Assembly: GCF_021398735.1 (NCBI RefSeq)
Contig: NZ_CP090349.1
Span: forward strand, 5,392,001-5,456,000
Direction: 5' to 3'
DNA from: Methylobacterium oryzae
Lineage (GTDB): Bacteria > Pseudomonadota > Alphaproteobacteria > Rhizobiales > Beijerinckiaceae
DNA length: 64,000 nt
Positions 17,218 through 27,500 of the stretch are shown here, in pieces. The first letter of the stretch is position 1. Every line of letters starts with the position of its first letter. The notes beneath the pieces were generated by a model. That model saw only the letters and a program-made list of their open reading frames with translations, was not told where the DNA came from and ran no database searches. A program made the translations under genes and the position numbers.

Positions 17218-18132
17218 TCAGTGCGCGTAGAACGCGGGATCCGGATTGTCGGTCGGGTGCGCGAAGGCCCAGCGCAGGGCCGACGACAGCGGCACGTTGT
17301 AGGTCAGGCCGCGCGGCGGCACGGGCTTCAGGAACCAGCGGTCGTAGAGCGCCGTGATCTCGGGGCTCCGGTAGAGATCGGCCGTCGCCCGGTCGACCAC
17401 CGCCTTGAAGGCCGGGTCGTCCTTGCGCAGCATGATCCCGTAGGGCTCCGGATTGGACAGGGTCTCCTCGCTGACTGCGTAGGCGGCGGGCTCCTTGGAC
17501 TGGGCCGCGACCACGCTGAGCTGCACGTCGTCCATGACGAAGGCCGAGGCTCGGCCGGTCTCGACCATGAGGAAGCCCTCCGGGACGTCCTTGGCGGCGA
17601 TCACCGTGATGCCGAGCTTGCGCTCGTTGTTGGCCTTGATCAGCATCAGGATGTTGGTCGAGCCGGCGACCGACGAGACCGTCTTGCCGCGCAGGTCGTC
17701 CAAGCTGGCGATGTGCTGGTCCTTCCGGGAGACGAAGCGGGTCGCCGTCAGGAAGTGCGTGTTGGTGAAGTCCACCTGCTTCTTGCGCTCGGCGTTGTTG
17801 GTGGTCGTCCCGCACTCCAGATCGATCGTGCCGTTGGTCATCAGCGGGATGCGGGACGAGGAGTTGACGAACTCCATCCCGACCTCGAGGCCCGGCATCT
17901 TCAGTTCGCGCTTCACCGCGTCGGCGATCCTCAGGCAGATGTCGACCGCGAAGCCGACGACCTTCTGGTCCTGGTCCAGGTAGCTGAACGGGGTCGCGGT
18001 ATCGCGCACGCCGAGGACCAGCCTGTTGCTGTCGTGGATCTTCTTCAGCGTGCCGGTGAGCTCGGCGGCTCGTGCGGCGCCCGCGGGGGCGCCGAGGAGG
18101 AGCGCGGCGATGAGGGGAGCGAGCAGACGCAT
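17218..18132 (-). CDS. Periplasmic amino-acid-binding protein (ABC family 3)
   Basis: A 304-residue solute-binding protein with a Sec signal peptide (residues 1-22, ending ARA-A). Its family-3 fold resembles the glutamate/aspartate-binding GltI/PEB1 group: the stretch R-D-T-A-T-P-F-S-Y-L-D and the C-G-T-T-T-N-N-A-E-R segment are characteristic. It should capture acidic amino acids or relatives. No ABC permease or ATPase gene is adjacent, so it is an orphan binding protein that must use transporter subunits encoded elsewhere. GST and MFS genes flank it on the same strand. Confidence 0.88.
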   Translation of the reverse strand: MRLLAPLIAALLLGAPAGAARAAELTGTLKKIHDSNRLVLGVRDTATPFSYLDQDQKVVGFAVDICLRIADAVKRELKMPGLEVGMEFVNSSSRIPLMTNGTIDLECGTTTNNAERKKQVDFTNTHFLTATRFVSRKDQHIASLDDLRGKTVSSVAGSTNILMLIKANNERKLGITVIAAKDVPEGFLMVETGRASAFVMDDVQLSVVAAQSKEPAAYAVSEETLSNPEPYGIMLRKDDPAFKAVVDRATADLYRSPEITALYDRWFLKPVPPRGLTYNVPLSSALRWAFAHPTDNPDPAFYAH

Positions 18133-18200
18133 GGGCCGACGGGTTCCGGTCGCGCGAGGGGCCGCCCGCGGGGTGCGCCGGCGGCGGGAGACCGGACCGC

Positions 18201-18223
18201 GCGCCGGGGCCGGCCCCCGGCGC
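18201..18223. terminator. GC-rich hairpin between GST and binding-protein genes
   Basis: A perfect 9-bp stem, GCGCCGGGG and CCCCGGCGC, with a five-base loop. It lies after the GST stop and before the binding-protein start, both on the minus strand. No T-run follows, so it may only slow or partly end transcription. Confidence 0.35.
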
Positions 18224-18249
18224 GAGCCCCAGCAAGAGTCCGGCCGCGG

Positions 18250-18894
18250 TCAGGTCGACGCGGCCGCCTGGTGCGCCTCTGCGAGCTGCGCGTCCGCGGC
18301 CGCGACCTTCCGCGAGGCCGGGCGGGACCGGATGCGCTCCACGTAGGCCGCCAGCACCGGGTCGGGCGCGACGAGGCCGAAGCCCGTCGTCCAGCCGAGG
18401 GCGCCGCCCCACAGCACGTCGACGGCGCTGAAGCGCGCGCCGAGCAGGTACGGGCCGGGCGTCAGGGCCTCCTTCACCCGGGCGATGACGCTGTCGTAAT
18501 CGGCGTAGGCCGACAGGGCGCGCGGGCCCGGCTCCCGCTGGAGGTGCCGGTCGATCACCGCGGGCTCGAAGCACGACCCGTAGAACACCATCCATCGCAG
18601 ATAGGTGGCGCGGTCGGGCTCGGTCGGCGCCGGGGCGAGCCCCGCCTCGGGGAACAGGTCGGCGAGGTAGAGGTAGACGGCCGCCTGCTCGGTCACGAGG
18701 GCGTCGCCGTGGCGGATCGCCGGCACCTTCGCCATCGGGTTGACGGCGCGATAGGCGTCCTGGAGGTGCTCGCCGGCGCGCATGTTGAGCGCGTGCAGCC
18801 GGTACGGGACCCCGAGTTCCTCGAGCAGCACGCGGACGCCCGACGAGCGGGTATTGGGCGAATGATAGAACTCGATGTCAGGCATACTGGCCAT
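18250..18894 (-). CDS. Glutathione S-transferase family protein
   Basis: A 214-residue GST. The start is placed at ATG 18894, which has GGGGCGGA just upstream; an ATG nine bases later (18885) is also possible. The thioredoxin-like N-domain has Y-H-S-P-N-T-R-S at the glutathione site and the conserved cis-Pro segment K-V-P-A-I. The all-helical C-domain follows. It would conjugate or otherwise use glutathione in the cytoplasm; the substrate is unknown. Its 3' end lies 117 bases before the binding-protein gene. Confidence 0.88.
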   Translation of the reverse strand: MASMPDIEFYHSPNTRSSGVRVLLEELGVPYRLHALNMRAGEHLQDAYRAVNPMAKVPAIRHGDALVTEQAAVYLYLADLFPEAGLAPAPTEPDRATYLRWMVFYGSCFEPAVIDRHLQREPGPRALSAYADYDSVIARVKEALTPGPYLLGARFSAVDVLWGGALGWTTGFGLVAPDPVLAAYVERIRSRPASRKVAAADAQLAEAHQAAAST

Positions 18895-19080
18895 TCCGCC
18901 CCGTCCGAGGATTGTCGATTCGTTGGCGTCCACGCTCTTACCCGCGGACCGACGGGTCAACCGCGGACCGGAGGCCACTTCTCCAGGGACCGGAATCGCG
19001 GCAGGAACGTTGGGCGATTGTGCGTTGCCGCGCGTTGGGCCTCCGACCGGCACGACGCGAGCCGGGGGTTACGAGTTCTG

Positions 19081-19461
19081 ATGGCGAAGATTCTGCTGGT
19101 CGAGGACCACGAAGAGATCTGGGACTTCCTCTCGCGCCGCCTCAAGCGGCGCGGCTACGAGGTGATGCTCGCGCATGACGGCGAGGCCGGCGTCCGGCAG
19201 GCGCGCTCGGGCCAGCCCGACGTGATCCTCCTCGACATGAACCTGCCGGTCCTCGACGGCTGGTCGGTCGCCCGGACGCTGAAATCCGGCACCGACACCC
19301 GGGCGATCCCGATCATCGCGCTCACGGCCCACGCCATGTCGGGCGACCGCGACAAGGCCATCCAGGCCGGCTGCGACGACTATCACCCGAAGCCCGTCGA
19401 TTTCTCGAAGCTGCTCAGCCAGATCAGCGCCGCCCTGGGCGAGACCGCGCAGGCGAGTTGA
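19081..19461 (+). CDS. Single-domain response regulator (CheY/DivK-like)
   Basis: A 126-residue stand-alone receiver domain. The acidic pocket is Glu8-Asp9, the phosphoacceptor is Asp52 in V-I-L-L-D-M-N-L-P, the switch Thr is in I-A-L-T-A-H-A-M and the Lys is in H-P-K-P-V-D. There is no output domain, so it works by protein contact or as a phosphorelay intermediate. The next gene on the strand encodes an AI-2E-type membrane protein, and a LOV hybrid kinase lies 2.2 kb downstream, a possible but unproven partner. Confidence 0.92.
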   Translation: MAKILLVEDHEEIWDFLSRRLKRRGYEVMLAHDGEAGVRQARSGQPDVILLDMNLPVLDGWSVARTLKSGTDTRAIPIIALTAHAMSGDRDKAIQAGCDDYHPKPVDFSKLLSQISAALGETAQAS

Positions 19462-19527
19462 GCCGGCAGCGGACGCGCGACCTGCGGCCCCGAGATCTGC
19501 GGCCCCGAGACCTGATGTGAGTGGAGC

Positions 19528-21507
19528 GTGTCCGTGAGCGAGGATCCCGTCACTGCCCAGCGCCTGCGGCAGGGCCTGCCGATCTTCGTGGCGCTGGCGT
19601 CGCTCCTCCTCGTGGTCGCCACGATGGCGGCCCTCTACCTCGGGCGCGAGATCCTCGTGCCGGTGACGCTGGCGATCCTCCTGAGCTTCGTCCTCGTGCC
19701 GGCGGTGCGGATGCTGCGGCGGCTGCGCGTGCCCCGCGCGCCCGCGGTCCTGCTGGTCGTGGTGATCGTCTTCGGCGCCCTGTTCGGCATCGGCAGCCTG
19801 ATCGCCAGCGAGGCGTCCCAGCTCGCCTCCGACCTGCCGCGCTACACCCAGGTGATGCGCACGAAGATCAAGGATCTGCGCGGGGCGACGGCCGGGACCG
19901 GCACGCTCTCGCGGATCGTCGACATGGTGCAGGATCTCAGCGCCACCCTGCAGCCGCCGCCGGCCGCGGAGGTCCGCGGCGAGCCGGGATCGCGCACGCA
20001 CCCGCTCACGGTCGAGCTCACCCCCGCCCGCGCGAGCGTCGTCGACACGCTTCAGACCTTCGCGGGCCCGATCCTGCACCCGCTGGCGACGACCGGGCTG
20101 ATCCTGATCTTCACGATCTTCATCCTGCTCCAGCGCGAGGACCTGCGGAACCGGGCGATCCGGCTCGCCGGCGGCTCGGGCGATCTGCGGCGCACGACGG
20201 CGGCGATCGACGACGCCACGAGCCGGCTGAGCCGGTTCTTCCTGGCCCAGCTCGCCCTCAACATCGCCTTCGGGCTGGTGATCGGCATCGGCCTCTGGCT
20301 GATCGGCGTGCCGAGCCCGACCCTGTTCGGTGTCCTCGCCGCGATCCTGCGGTTCGTGCCCTATATCGGCGCGGCGATCAGCGCCCTGCTGCCGCTGATC
20401 CTCGCGGCCGCCGTCGATCCCGGCTGGAGCATGGTGATCGCCACCGCGGCCCTGTTCCTCGTGGTCGAGCCGATCTGCGGCCACGTGATCGAGCCGCTGC
20501 TCTACGGGCACTCCACCGGCCTCTCGCCGGTCGCCGTCATCCTGGCCGCGACGATCTGGACGTTCCTGTGGGGCCCGATCGGCCTCGTGCTGGCCACGCC
20601 CCTCACCGTCTGCCTCGTGGTGCTCGGCCGGCACGTGGAGCGGCTCTGGTACCTCGACGTGCTGCTCGGCGATCAGCCCGCCCTGTCGCCGCCCGAGATC
20701 TTCTACCAGCGCATGCTGGCCGGCGATCCGGTCGAGGCGATCGACCAGGGCTGGCAGTTCCTGAAGGAGCGCGCCCTCGTCACCTACTACGACGAGGTCG
20801 CCCTCGCGGGCCTCCTGCTGGCGCAGGAGGACCTGTCCCGCGGCACACTGGATCGGGAACGGCAGGCGGAGGTCGGTGCCGCGATCGGGACGGTGGTGGA
20901 CCGCCTCGGCACGGCCCCGGTCGCGCGTCGGCCACGGCGCGGATCCGGCCGCGGCCCCGACACCGAGACCGCGGCGGCGCTCGCCGCCGTCGGGCCCGAC
21001 CGGCAGGTGGCCGGCATCGTCCTCGAGCGCGAGGACCTCGCGCCCAACTGGCGCGGCGAGACGCCGGTCCTGTGCGTGTCGAGCCGCGGCCCGTTCGACG
21101 AGGCGGCGACGCTGATGCTGAGCCAGATCCTCGCGCGCCACGGGCTGGCCTCGCAGATCCTGTCCATGGCGGCGATCCGCGCCGGCGAGCGGCCGGAGAA
21201 CCCGGACGGCCTCGCGCTGATCTGCTTCTCCTACCTGGAGCCGGTGAGCCTGTCGCAGATCCGGTTCACCGTCCGGCAGGCCCGGGCCGCGGTGCCGGGT
21301 GTCCGCATCCTGGTCGGCTTCTGGCGCGAGCGCGATCCGGCGACCCTGGAGCGCCTGCGCCGGGCGACCTCGGCGGACTTCCTGGTGACGTCGCTGAACG
21401 AGGCGCTGTCGGCGGTGCTGGGCGCCTGCCGTGAGGCCGCGCCGCCCCGGCTCGTCCCGGCCCCCGTGGGCGCGCCTTCCGAGGCGGCGCGGCCGGCCGC
21501 GGCATGA
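19528..21507 (+). CDS. AI-2E/PerM family membrane protein with C-terminal Rossmann-like domain
   Basis: A 659-residue protein with a GTG start at 19528. The first roughly 370 residues have about eight hydrophobic segments in the PerM/AI-2E-exporter pattern, with the family's G-P-I-G-L-V-L-A-T-P-L motif around residue 350. The typical family length is 350-400. The extra C-terminal 280 residues are soluble. Within them, roughly residues 510-635 (V-L-C-V-S-S-R-G-P-F-D-E to L-V-T-S-L-N-E-A) look like a Rossmann-type, B12-binding-like fold, without the DxHxxG cobalamin motif. Export of a small molecule is the family expectation; the added domain suggests sensing or regulation. Confidence 0.82.
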   Translation: MSVSEDPVTAQRLRQGLPIFVALASLLLVVATMAALYLGREILVPVTLAILLSFVLVPAVRMLRRLRVPRAPAVLLVVVIVFGALFGIGSLIASEASQLASDLPRYTQVMRTKIKDLRGATAGTGTLSRIVDMVQDLSATLQPPPAAEVRGEPGSRTHPLTVELTPARASVVDTLQTFAGPILHPLATTGLILIFTIFILLQREDLRNRAIRLAGGSGDLRRTTAAIDDATSRLSRFFLAQLALNIAFGLVIGIGLWLIGVPSPTLFGVLAAILRFVPYIGAAISALLPLILAAAVDPGWSMVIATAALFLVVEPICGHVIEPLLYGHSTGLSPVAVILAATIWTFLWGPIGLVLATPLTVCLVVLGRHVERLWYLDVLLGDQPALSPPEIFYQRMLAGDPVEAIDQGWQFLKERALVTYYDEVALAGLLLAQEDLSRGTLDRERQAEVGAAIGTVVDRLGTAPVARRPRRGSGRGPDTETAAALAAVGPDRQVAGIVLEREDLAPNWRGETPVLCVSSRGPFDEAATLMLSQILARHGLASQILSMAAIRAGERPENPDGLALICFSYLEPVSLSQIRFTVRQARAAVPGVRILVGFWRERDPATLERLRRATSADFLVTSLNEALSAVLGACREAAPPRLVPAPVGAPSEAARPAAA

Positions 21508-21639
21508 GCCCTTCGCGCGACACCGCCGCTGGGGATACAAGGTCGACTTCGGCCGTCCGGCCGCTAGTCTCGCGCACGCCTCGCGTGATCGACCGGGCGC
21601 AGAGGTCTTTCCCGGCCAGGAAGGTGACGACCGCCTCGC

Positions 21640-23259
21640 ATGTCTGAGACGCCAGAAACACCGCCCTCCGGGCCGAGTCCCCCGATCCGGGACGGCGCCC
21701 CGAGCGACATCACCGATCGCAAGAGCGACATCTTCTTCGCGGCCGTCGAGACGACGCGGATGCCGATGATCGTCACCGATCCGCGCCAGCCCGACAACCC
21801 GATCATCTTCGCCAACCGGGCGTTCCTGGCGATGACCGGCTACACGCCGGAAGAGCTGATCGGGCGCAACTGCCGCTTCCTCCAGGGTCCCGACACCGAC
21901 CGCGAGAGCGTCGCGCAGGTCCGCGCGGCGATCGCCGAGAAGCGCGAGTTCGCCACCGAGATCCTGAACTACCGCAAGAACGGCTCGACTTTCTGGAACG
22001 CCCTGTTCGTCTCGCCGGTCTACAATGCCGACGGCGAGCTCGTGTACTACTTCGGCTCGCAGCTCGACGTCTCGCGCCGCCGCGACGCCGAGGAGGCGCT
22101 GGGCCAAGCCCAGAAGATGGAGGCGCTCGGCCAGCTCACCGGCGGCATCGCGCACGATTTCAACAACCTGCTGCAGGTGATCGTCGGCTACGTCGACATC
22201 CTGGCGGCCGGCCTGGAGAAGCCCGACGCCGACCGCGCGCGGCTCGGCCGCGCCACCGAGAACATCCGGCAGGCGGCCGAGCGCGCCACGACGCTGACGC
22301 AGCAATTGCTGGCCTTCGCCCGCAAGCAGCGGCTGGACGGCCGCGCGGTCAATCTCAACACCCTGATCGAGGGGATGGGCGAGATGGTCGCCCGCTCGGT
22401 GGGCGAGGCCGTGAAGGTCGAACTCGACCTCGCGCCCGATCTCTGGAACTGCCGCGTCGACCCGACCCAGGCCGAGGTCGCGATCTTGAACGTGCTGATC
22501 AACGCTCGCGACGCGATGCCGGAGGGCGGCACCGTCCGGATCTCCACCGAGAACAGCGAGATCGCCGCGCGCGGCCGGGAGATCGGGCCGCTGCGCGACG
22601 GCCGCTACGTCAGCATCGCCATCAGGGACAGCGGCACCGGCATCCCGCCCGCCGTGCTCGCCCGGGTGATGGACCCGTTCTTCACCACCAAGGAGGAGGG
22701 CAAGGGGACGGGTCTCGGCCTGTCGATGGTCTACGGCTTCGCCAAGCAGTCGGGCGGCGCCGCGCAGATCGAGTCGGCGGTGGGGTCCGGCACGACGGTG
22801 CGCCTGTCGTTCCCAGCGACCGACGGCGACGTCAACGCCCCCGCGAAGGTCTCGCTGCGGGCCGTGGACCGCCAGGGCACCGAGACGATCCTGATCGTCG
22901 ACGACCGCGAGGACGTGGCCGAACTCGCCCGCACCATCCTGCGGGACTTCGGCTACACGACGCTGGTCGCGAGCAATGCCCGCGAGGCGCTGGAGATCCT
23001 GGACTCGAGCGGGAAGGTCGATCTGCTCTTCACCGACCTGATCATGCCGGGGGGCATGAACGGTGTGCTCCTGGCCCGCGAGGCCCGGCGCCGCCAGCCC
23101 AAGCTCAAGGTGCTGCTCGCCACGGGCTACGCGGAGGCGAGCCTGGAGCGAACCGATATCGGCGGCTCGGAGTTTGATCTCCTGAACAAGCCCTACCGGC
23201 GCACGGAGCTGGTCCGCCGCGTGCGCGCGATCCTCGACGGTCCGACCGGGGTGGGCTGA
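21640..23259 (+). CDS. Blue-light LOV histidine kinase with C-terminal receiver
   Basis: A 539-residue hybrid kinase. Residues about 30-145 are a LOV-type PAS domain with the photoactive motif GRNCRFLQG (Cys78), followed by [11 protein letters not shown] and Y-F-G-S-Q-L-D-V, all diagnostic for flavin binding and blue-light adduct formation. A HisKA domain follows with phospho-His172 in GGIAHDFNN, then an ATPase domain with N-box near 285-292, GTGIPP and GTGLGLS. The receiver domain (about 415-535) has acidic D421-D422 and phosphoacceptor Asp466. No membrane segment is present, so it is cytosolic. Its target is not encoded next to it, though a stand-alone receiver lies 2.2 kb upstream. Confidence 0.92.
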   Translation: MSETPETPPSGPSPPIRDGAPSDITDRKSDIFFAAVETTRMPMIVTDPRQPDNPIIFANRAFLAMTGYTPEELIGRNCRFLQGPDTDRESVAQVRAAIAEKREFATEILNYRKNGSTFWNALFVSPVYNADGELVYYFGSQLDVSRRRDAEEALGQAQKMEALGQLTGGIAHDFNNLLQVIVGYVDILAAGLEKPDADRARLGRATENIRQAAERATTLTQQLLAFARKQRLDGRAVNLNTLIEGMGEMVARSVGEAVKVELDLAPDLWNCRVDPTQAEVAILNVLINARDAMPEGGTVRISTENSEIAARGREIGPLRDGRYVSIAIRDSGTGIPPAVLARVMDPFFTTKEEGKGTGLGLSMVYGFAKQSGGAAQIESAVGSGTTVRLSFPATDGDVNAPAKVSLRAVDRQGTETILIVDDREDVAELARTILRDFGYTTLVASNAREALEILDSSGKVDLLFTDLIMPGGMNGVLLAREARRRQPKLKVLLATGYAEASLERTDIGGSEFDLLNKPYRRTELVRRVRAILDGPTGVG

Positions 23260-23276
23260 GCTTCGGGAGACGGCCC

Positions 23277-23591
23277 ATGTCCCAGGGCGACAAGTCGAAA
23301 TACACCGACAAGCAGAAGCGCAAGGCCGAGCACATCGCCGACTCGTACGAGTCCCGCGGCGTGCCGGAGAAGGAGGCGGAGGCCCGGGCCTGGGCCACCG
23401 TCAACAAGGACGACGGCGGCGGCAAGAAGCCGGGCGGCTCGGGCCGCGGCAAGGCCACCGGTCACCCGGCCGCCCACAAGGGCGGCGCGTCCGGCGGCAA
23501 GGCCTCGGCCGGACGCACGGCCGCGGAGCGCTCCGCCTCCGCCAAGAAGGCCGCCGCGACCCGCAAGGCCAACGCCGCCGCGCGGGCCTGA
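23277..23591 (+). CDS. Small basic protein with Lys/Ala-rich tail
   Basis: A 104-residue protein. The N-terminal 45 residues (Y-T-D-K-Q-K-R-K-A-E-H-I-A and V-P-E-K-E-A-E-A-R-A-W-A) match a family often labelled plasmid stabilisation protein in Rhizobiales. The rest is Gly/Lys/Ala-rich with histone-H1-like AAKK runs, suggesting nucleic-acid binding. It starts 17 bases after the LOV kinase stop and may be cotranscribed. The family name is inherited annotation; no toxin partner is nearby, and actual function is unknown. Confidence 0.7.
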   Translation: MSQGDKSKYTDKQKRKAEHIADSYESRGVPEKEAEARAWATVNKDDGGGKKPGGSGRGKATGHPAAHKGGASGGKASAGRTAAERSASAKKAAATRKANAAARA

Positions 23592-23642
23592 CCGCCCGTC
23601 GCGAGCCGGACCGCCGGCCTCCGTGCCGGTGCGGGGCCGATC

Positions 23643-24557
23643 TCAGTCCCGCCGCTCGGCGAGCTTGACCAGCGCGTGCAGCAGCCGGTTCGCCGGCGTC
23701 GGGATTCCGTGCGCCGCGCCCCGGCGCACGATGGTGCCGTTGAGGTGGTCGATCTCGCTCGGCCGGCCGCGGGCCAGGTCCTGGGCGGTGGACGAGCGCT
23801 GTCCGGCCATGGCGGTGCTGAGCGCCATCACGTCGTCGAGGATGCCGGGCGACACGGACACACCCTCGGCCTCCGCGACGCGCGCGCATTCCTGGACGAC
23901 GTCCGCGATGACCGCGGCCACGCCCTCGCCCTCCACCAGGCGGCCGTAGGGCAGCTGCGTCAGGGCCGACAGGGCGTTGTAGGCGCAGTTGATGATCAGC
24001 TTCGCCCAGAGCGCGTCGACGGCCTTCGCCGAGACGGTGGTCGGGATGCCGGCCGCCGCGAACGCGGCGGCGACGTGCCCGCTCGTCTCGGACGCGCCGA
24101 GGATCAGGTCGCCGCGCCCGTTGTGCCGGACGTGGCCGGGGCCGGCCATCGCGGTGGCGACGTAGACCGCCACCGGCACCACCGGCCGGCCCAGCACGGC
24201 GGCGAGCCGCTCGGCGTTGTCGACGCCGTTCTGGAGGCTGAGGACCGTGGCGGCCGGATCGAGGTGGTGGGCGATCATCGCGCCCGCCGCCTCGGTGTCG
24301 CCCGACTTCACGCAGACCAGCACGAGGTCGGCGCCCGACACTCCCGCCCCCGTATCGGTCGCCCGGACGGGCACGGAGGCCGTCCCGGCCGCGCTCTCCA
24401 GCACGAGACCGTCCTTCTCGACCGCCTCGACCAGGGCGGGACGGCCGATCAGCGTCACCGCGTGGCCGGCCCGCGCCAGGAGGAACCCGTAGTAGCAGCC
24501 GACCGCGCCGGCCCCCACGACGGCGACGGTCATGGCGGGGCTCACGGCGGCGCTCAC
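23643..24557 (-). CDS. 2-Dehydropantoate 2-reductase family protein
   Basis: A 304-residue Rossmann oxidoreductase opening T-V-A-V-V-G-A-G-A-V-G-C-Y-Y-G, with the ketopantoate-reductase Lys and Asn regions (L-W-A-K-L-I-I-N-C-A-Y-N-A-L-S-A-L-T). PanE makes pantoate for coenzyme A with NADPH; several paralogues act on other 2-keto acids. A GTG start at 24557 overlaps the upstream gene's TGA (GTGA); an ATG at 24533 is the alternative. Coupling to a D-2-hydroxyglutarate dehydrogenase gene suggests a role in 2-hydroxy/2-keto acid metabolism rather than obligatory CoA synthesis. Confidence 0.85.
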   Translation of the reverse strand: MSAAVSPAMTVAVVGAGAVGCYYGFLLARAGHAVTLIGRPALVEAVEKDGLVLESAAGTASVPVRATDTGAGVSGADLVLVCVKSGDTEAAGAMIAHHLDPAATVLSLQNGVDNAERLAAVLGRPVVPVAVYVATAMAGPGHVRHNGRGDLILGASETSGHVAAAFAAAGIPTTVSAKAVDALWAKLIINCAYNALSALTQLPYGRLVEGEGVAAVIADVVQECARVAEAEGVSVSPGILDDVMALSTAMAGQRSSTAQDLARGRPSEIDHLNGTIVRRGAAHGIPTPANRLLHALVKLAERRD

Positions 24558-27500
24558 GGTGCCACCGCCGCGGCGCGCTCGGGGTGGAAGGGCGCGGCGC
24601 CCGCGTCGGCCGCGCGGACATGCTCGAGCAGCGCCTGGGCCGGGTGCCGCAGCCGCACGCCGTCGATAAGCTTGGCCTGCGAGCGGCAGGAATAGCCGTC
24701 CGCCAGCAGGGTGCAGCCGGGCGCCTCGGCGACGTGGCGGGCCCAGCTCAGGCCGTAGATCGCCTCGGAGGTGGCGCGGTGGCGCGCCTCGTGACCGTAG
24801 GTCCCCGCCATGCCGCAGCAGCCGGCGGCCGGCACCTCAAGCCGCAGGCCGAGATGGGCGAACACGACCTGCCAGTCCCGCACCGCGCCCGGCGCGTTGG
24901 TGCGCTCGGTGCAGTGGGGCAGCAGCCGCATCGTGCGCCCGCCCTGCCCCGGCGCGATCCGGTCGAGCCGGGCGGCGAGCCATTCCTGCAGGAGCTGGAC
25001 CTTCGGGAGATCGCCGCCCAGCGCCTGCGCGTACTCGGACCGGTAGGTCAGCGTCATCGACGGGTCGATCCCGACCAGGGGCACGCCGTGCCCGGCGAGG
25101 TCGCGCAGCAGCGCGGCGTTCGAGCGGGCGACGGCGGCGAACCGCGCCAGGAAGCCGTGTACGTGCAGCGGCTTGCCGTTCGGCCGGTAGGGCACCAGCC
25201 AGGGCCGGAAGCCGAGGGCGGCGAGGAGGTCGCAGCTGTCGGCCACGACTTCCGCGTCGAAGTGGCTGGTGAAGGCGTCCTGCACCACCAGCACGGACCG
25301 CGCGCGCTCCTGCGGGTCCAGCCGGGCCAGGGCGTCCGGAGTCGAGACGGCGACGCCGCGTTCCGCCAGCCGCGCCGTGAGGTCGACGGGCGACAGGGCC
25401 GGGATCGCCACCAGCCCGGCCCGGGCCAGGATCAGCCGGGCCAGCGGGTTGGCGAGGACCGCGTTGCTCAAGCGCGGCGCCCGCGCCGCCAGCGGCAGCA
25501 GCGGCTCCAGCGCCGCCACGAGATGGTCCTTCAGCGGCCGCGCGTAGCGCGTGTGGTAGAGCGCCAGGAACTTCGCCCGGAAGGTCGGCACATCGACCTT
25601 GATCGGGCAGGACCCCGTGCAGGACTTGCAGGCGAGGCAGCCGTCCATCGCCTCCTTGACGGCGTGGGAGAAGTCGTCGGCCTCGGACCGGCCGCGGAGG
25701 CGGCTCCGCAGGGTCGCCGCCACGTCGGAGAGCCACCCGGCGGGCTGCCGCGCCAGCTCGGCGGCCGGATCGATCCCGGCCTCCGCGGCGCGGCGCAGCC
25801 ACTCGCGCATCAGCGAGGCGCGGCCCTTGGGGGAGTGGCGCCGCTCCCGCGTCGCCTTCCAGGACGGGCACATGGCCTCGTCCGCGTCGAAGCTGAAGCA
25901 GGCGCCGTTGCCGTTGCAGTGGAGCGCTTCGTCGAAATCCTCCCGGACCGGCGCCGGGATGGTGCGGTCCCGCTCGCCCCGGCGCGGCACGCCGTCGATC
26001 CGGGTCAGGCCCGCACCCATGGCCGAGGCGATCTTGCCCGGGTTCATCCGGTCGTCCGGGTCGAAGGCGCGCTTGACCGCCTCCAGCGCGGGCATCAGCG
26101 GCCCGAACGTCGCCGGCACGAATTCCGACCGGAAGCCCTTGCCGTGCTCGCCCCAGAGCAGGCCGCCGTACTTGGCGGTGAGCGCGACCACCCCCTCCGT
26201 GACCTCGCGGATCAGGCCGTTCTGCGCCGGGTCCTTGAGGTCGATGGCCGGCCGCACGTGCAGCACGCCGGCATCGACGTGGCCGAACATGCCGTAGCGC
26301 AGCCCCTTGCCGTCGAGGAGCGCGCGGAACTCCGCGATGTAGTCGGCGAGCCGCTCCGGCGGGACCGCCGTGTCCTCGACGAACGGGATCGGGCGCGCGT
26401 CGCCCTTGGCGGCGCCGAGCAGGCCCACCGCCTTCTTCCGCATGGTCCAGAGCCGCTCGATCGCGTCGCCCCGGGCGATGGTGAAGCCGGTGCGCCTCGT
26501 GTCGGTGCCGCGCTCGGCCTCCAGCGTCCCGGTGAGCCGCGCGAGGGCCGCCTCCACGGTCGCGGCGTCGTCGCCGACGAACTCCACGAGGTTGATGCCG
26601 TCCACCGGCCGCCCGGCCGGATCGTCGGGGAAGAAGGCCCGCACCTCGGCCCAGATCGGGTCCTTGCGGGCCAGCGCCAGGACCGTGGAATCGATCGTCT
26701 CCACCGAGGCGGCGCCGAACGGCAGCAGCGCCTGCGCGTCGCGCAGCGCCGCGTCGAAGTCGATGTACGAGAGCGCGATCAGCACGGCGGCCTTGGGGAT
26801 CGGCAGCACGTTCAGCCGCGCCTCGGCGATCAGCGCCAGCGTGCCCTCGGAGCCGCAGATCACGCTCTTGAGGTCGAACCGGCCGCCCGCGTCGCGCAGA
26901 TGCGCGAGGTCGTAGCCGGTGAGGCAGCGGTTGAGCTTGGGGAAGCGCTCGGCGATGAGCGCGGCGTTCTCGGTGACGACGGCGTCGACGGTGCGGTGGA
27001 TGGCGCCGACGCGGTCGTCGCGGCCCTTGGCGGCGTCGAGCCCGGCCGGGTCCAAGGGCTCGGCGGTCCAGACCGTGCCGTCGGTGAGCACGCAGGTCAG
27101 CGCGAGGACGTGGTCCCGGGTCTTGCCGTAGAGGCACGAGCCCTGCCCGCAGGCATCGGTCGAGATCATCCCGCCGATCGTGGCGCGGTTCGAGGTGGAG
27201 AGCTCCGGCGCGAAGAACAGGCCGTGCTTGGCGAGCTCCCGGTTGAGCTGGTCCTTCACCACCCCCGGCTCGACCCGGACGACGCGGTTCGCGACGTCGA
27301 TCTCCAGGATGCGGTTCATGTGCCGCGAGGTGTCGACCACGAGGCCGTGGCCCAGCGACTGGCCGTTGGTGCCGGTCGCCCCGCCCCGGGGCCGGATCAC
27401 GATCTCGGCGAAGCGCGGATCCGCGAGGAGCTTGGCGACGCGCACGAGGTCGTCGCGGGTGCGCGGAAAGGCCACGGCCCCCGGCGCCACCTGGTAGATC

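Noticed and set aside
15769..19461. A 1230-codon plus-strand frame
   Set aside because: Only its end (19081-19461) is a real gene, a response regulator. The rest is antisense to MFS, binding-protein and GST genes.
19069..22305. A 1078-codon minus-strand frame across the AI-2E and LOV kinase genes
   Set aside because: Low-complexity Arg/Asp/Gly/His-rich translation with no family signature; the plus-strand genes there have clear domains.
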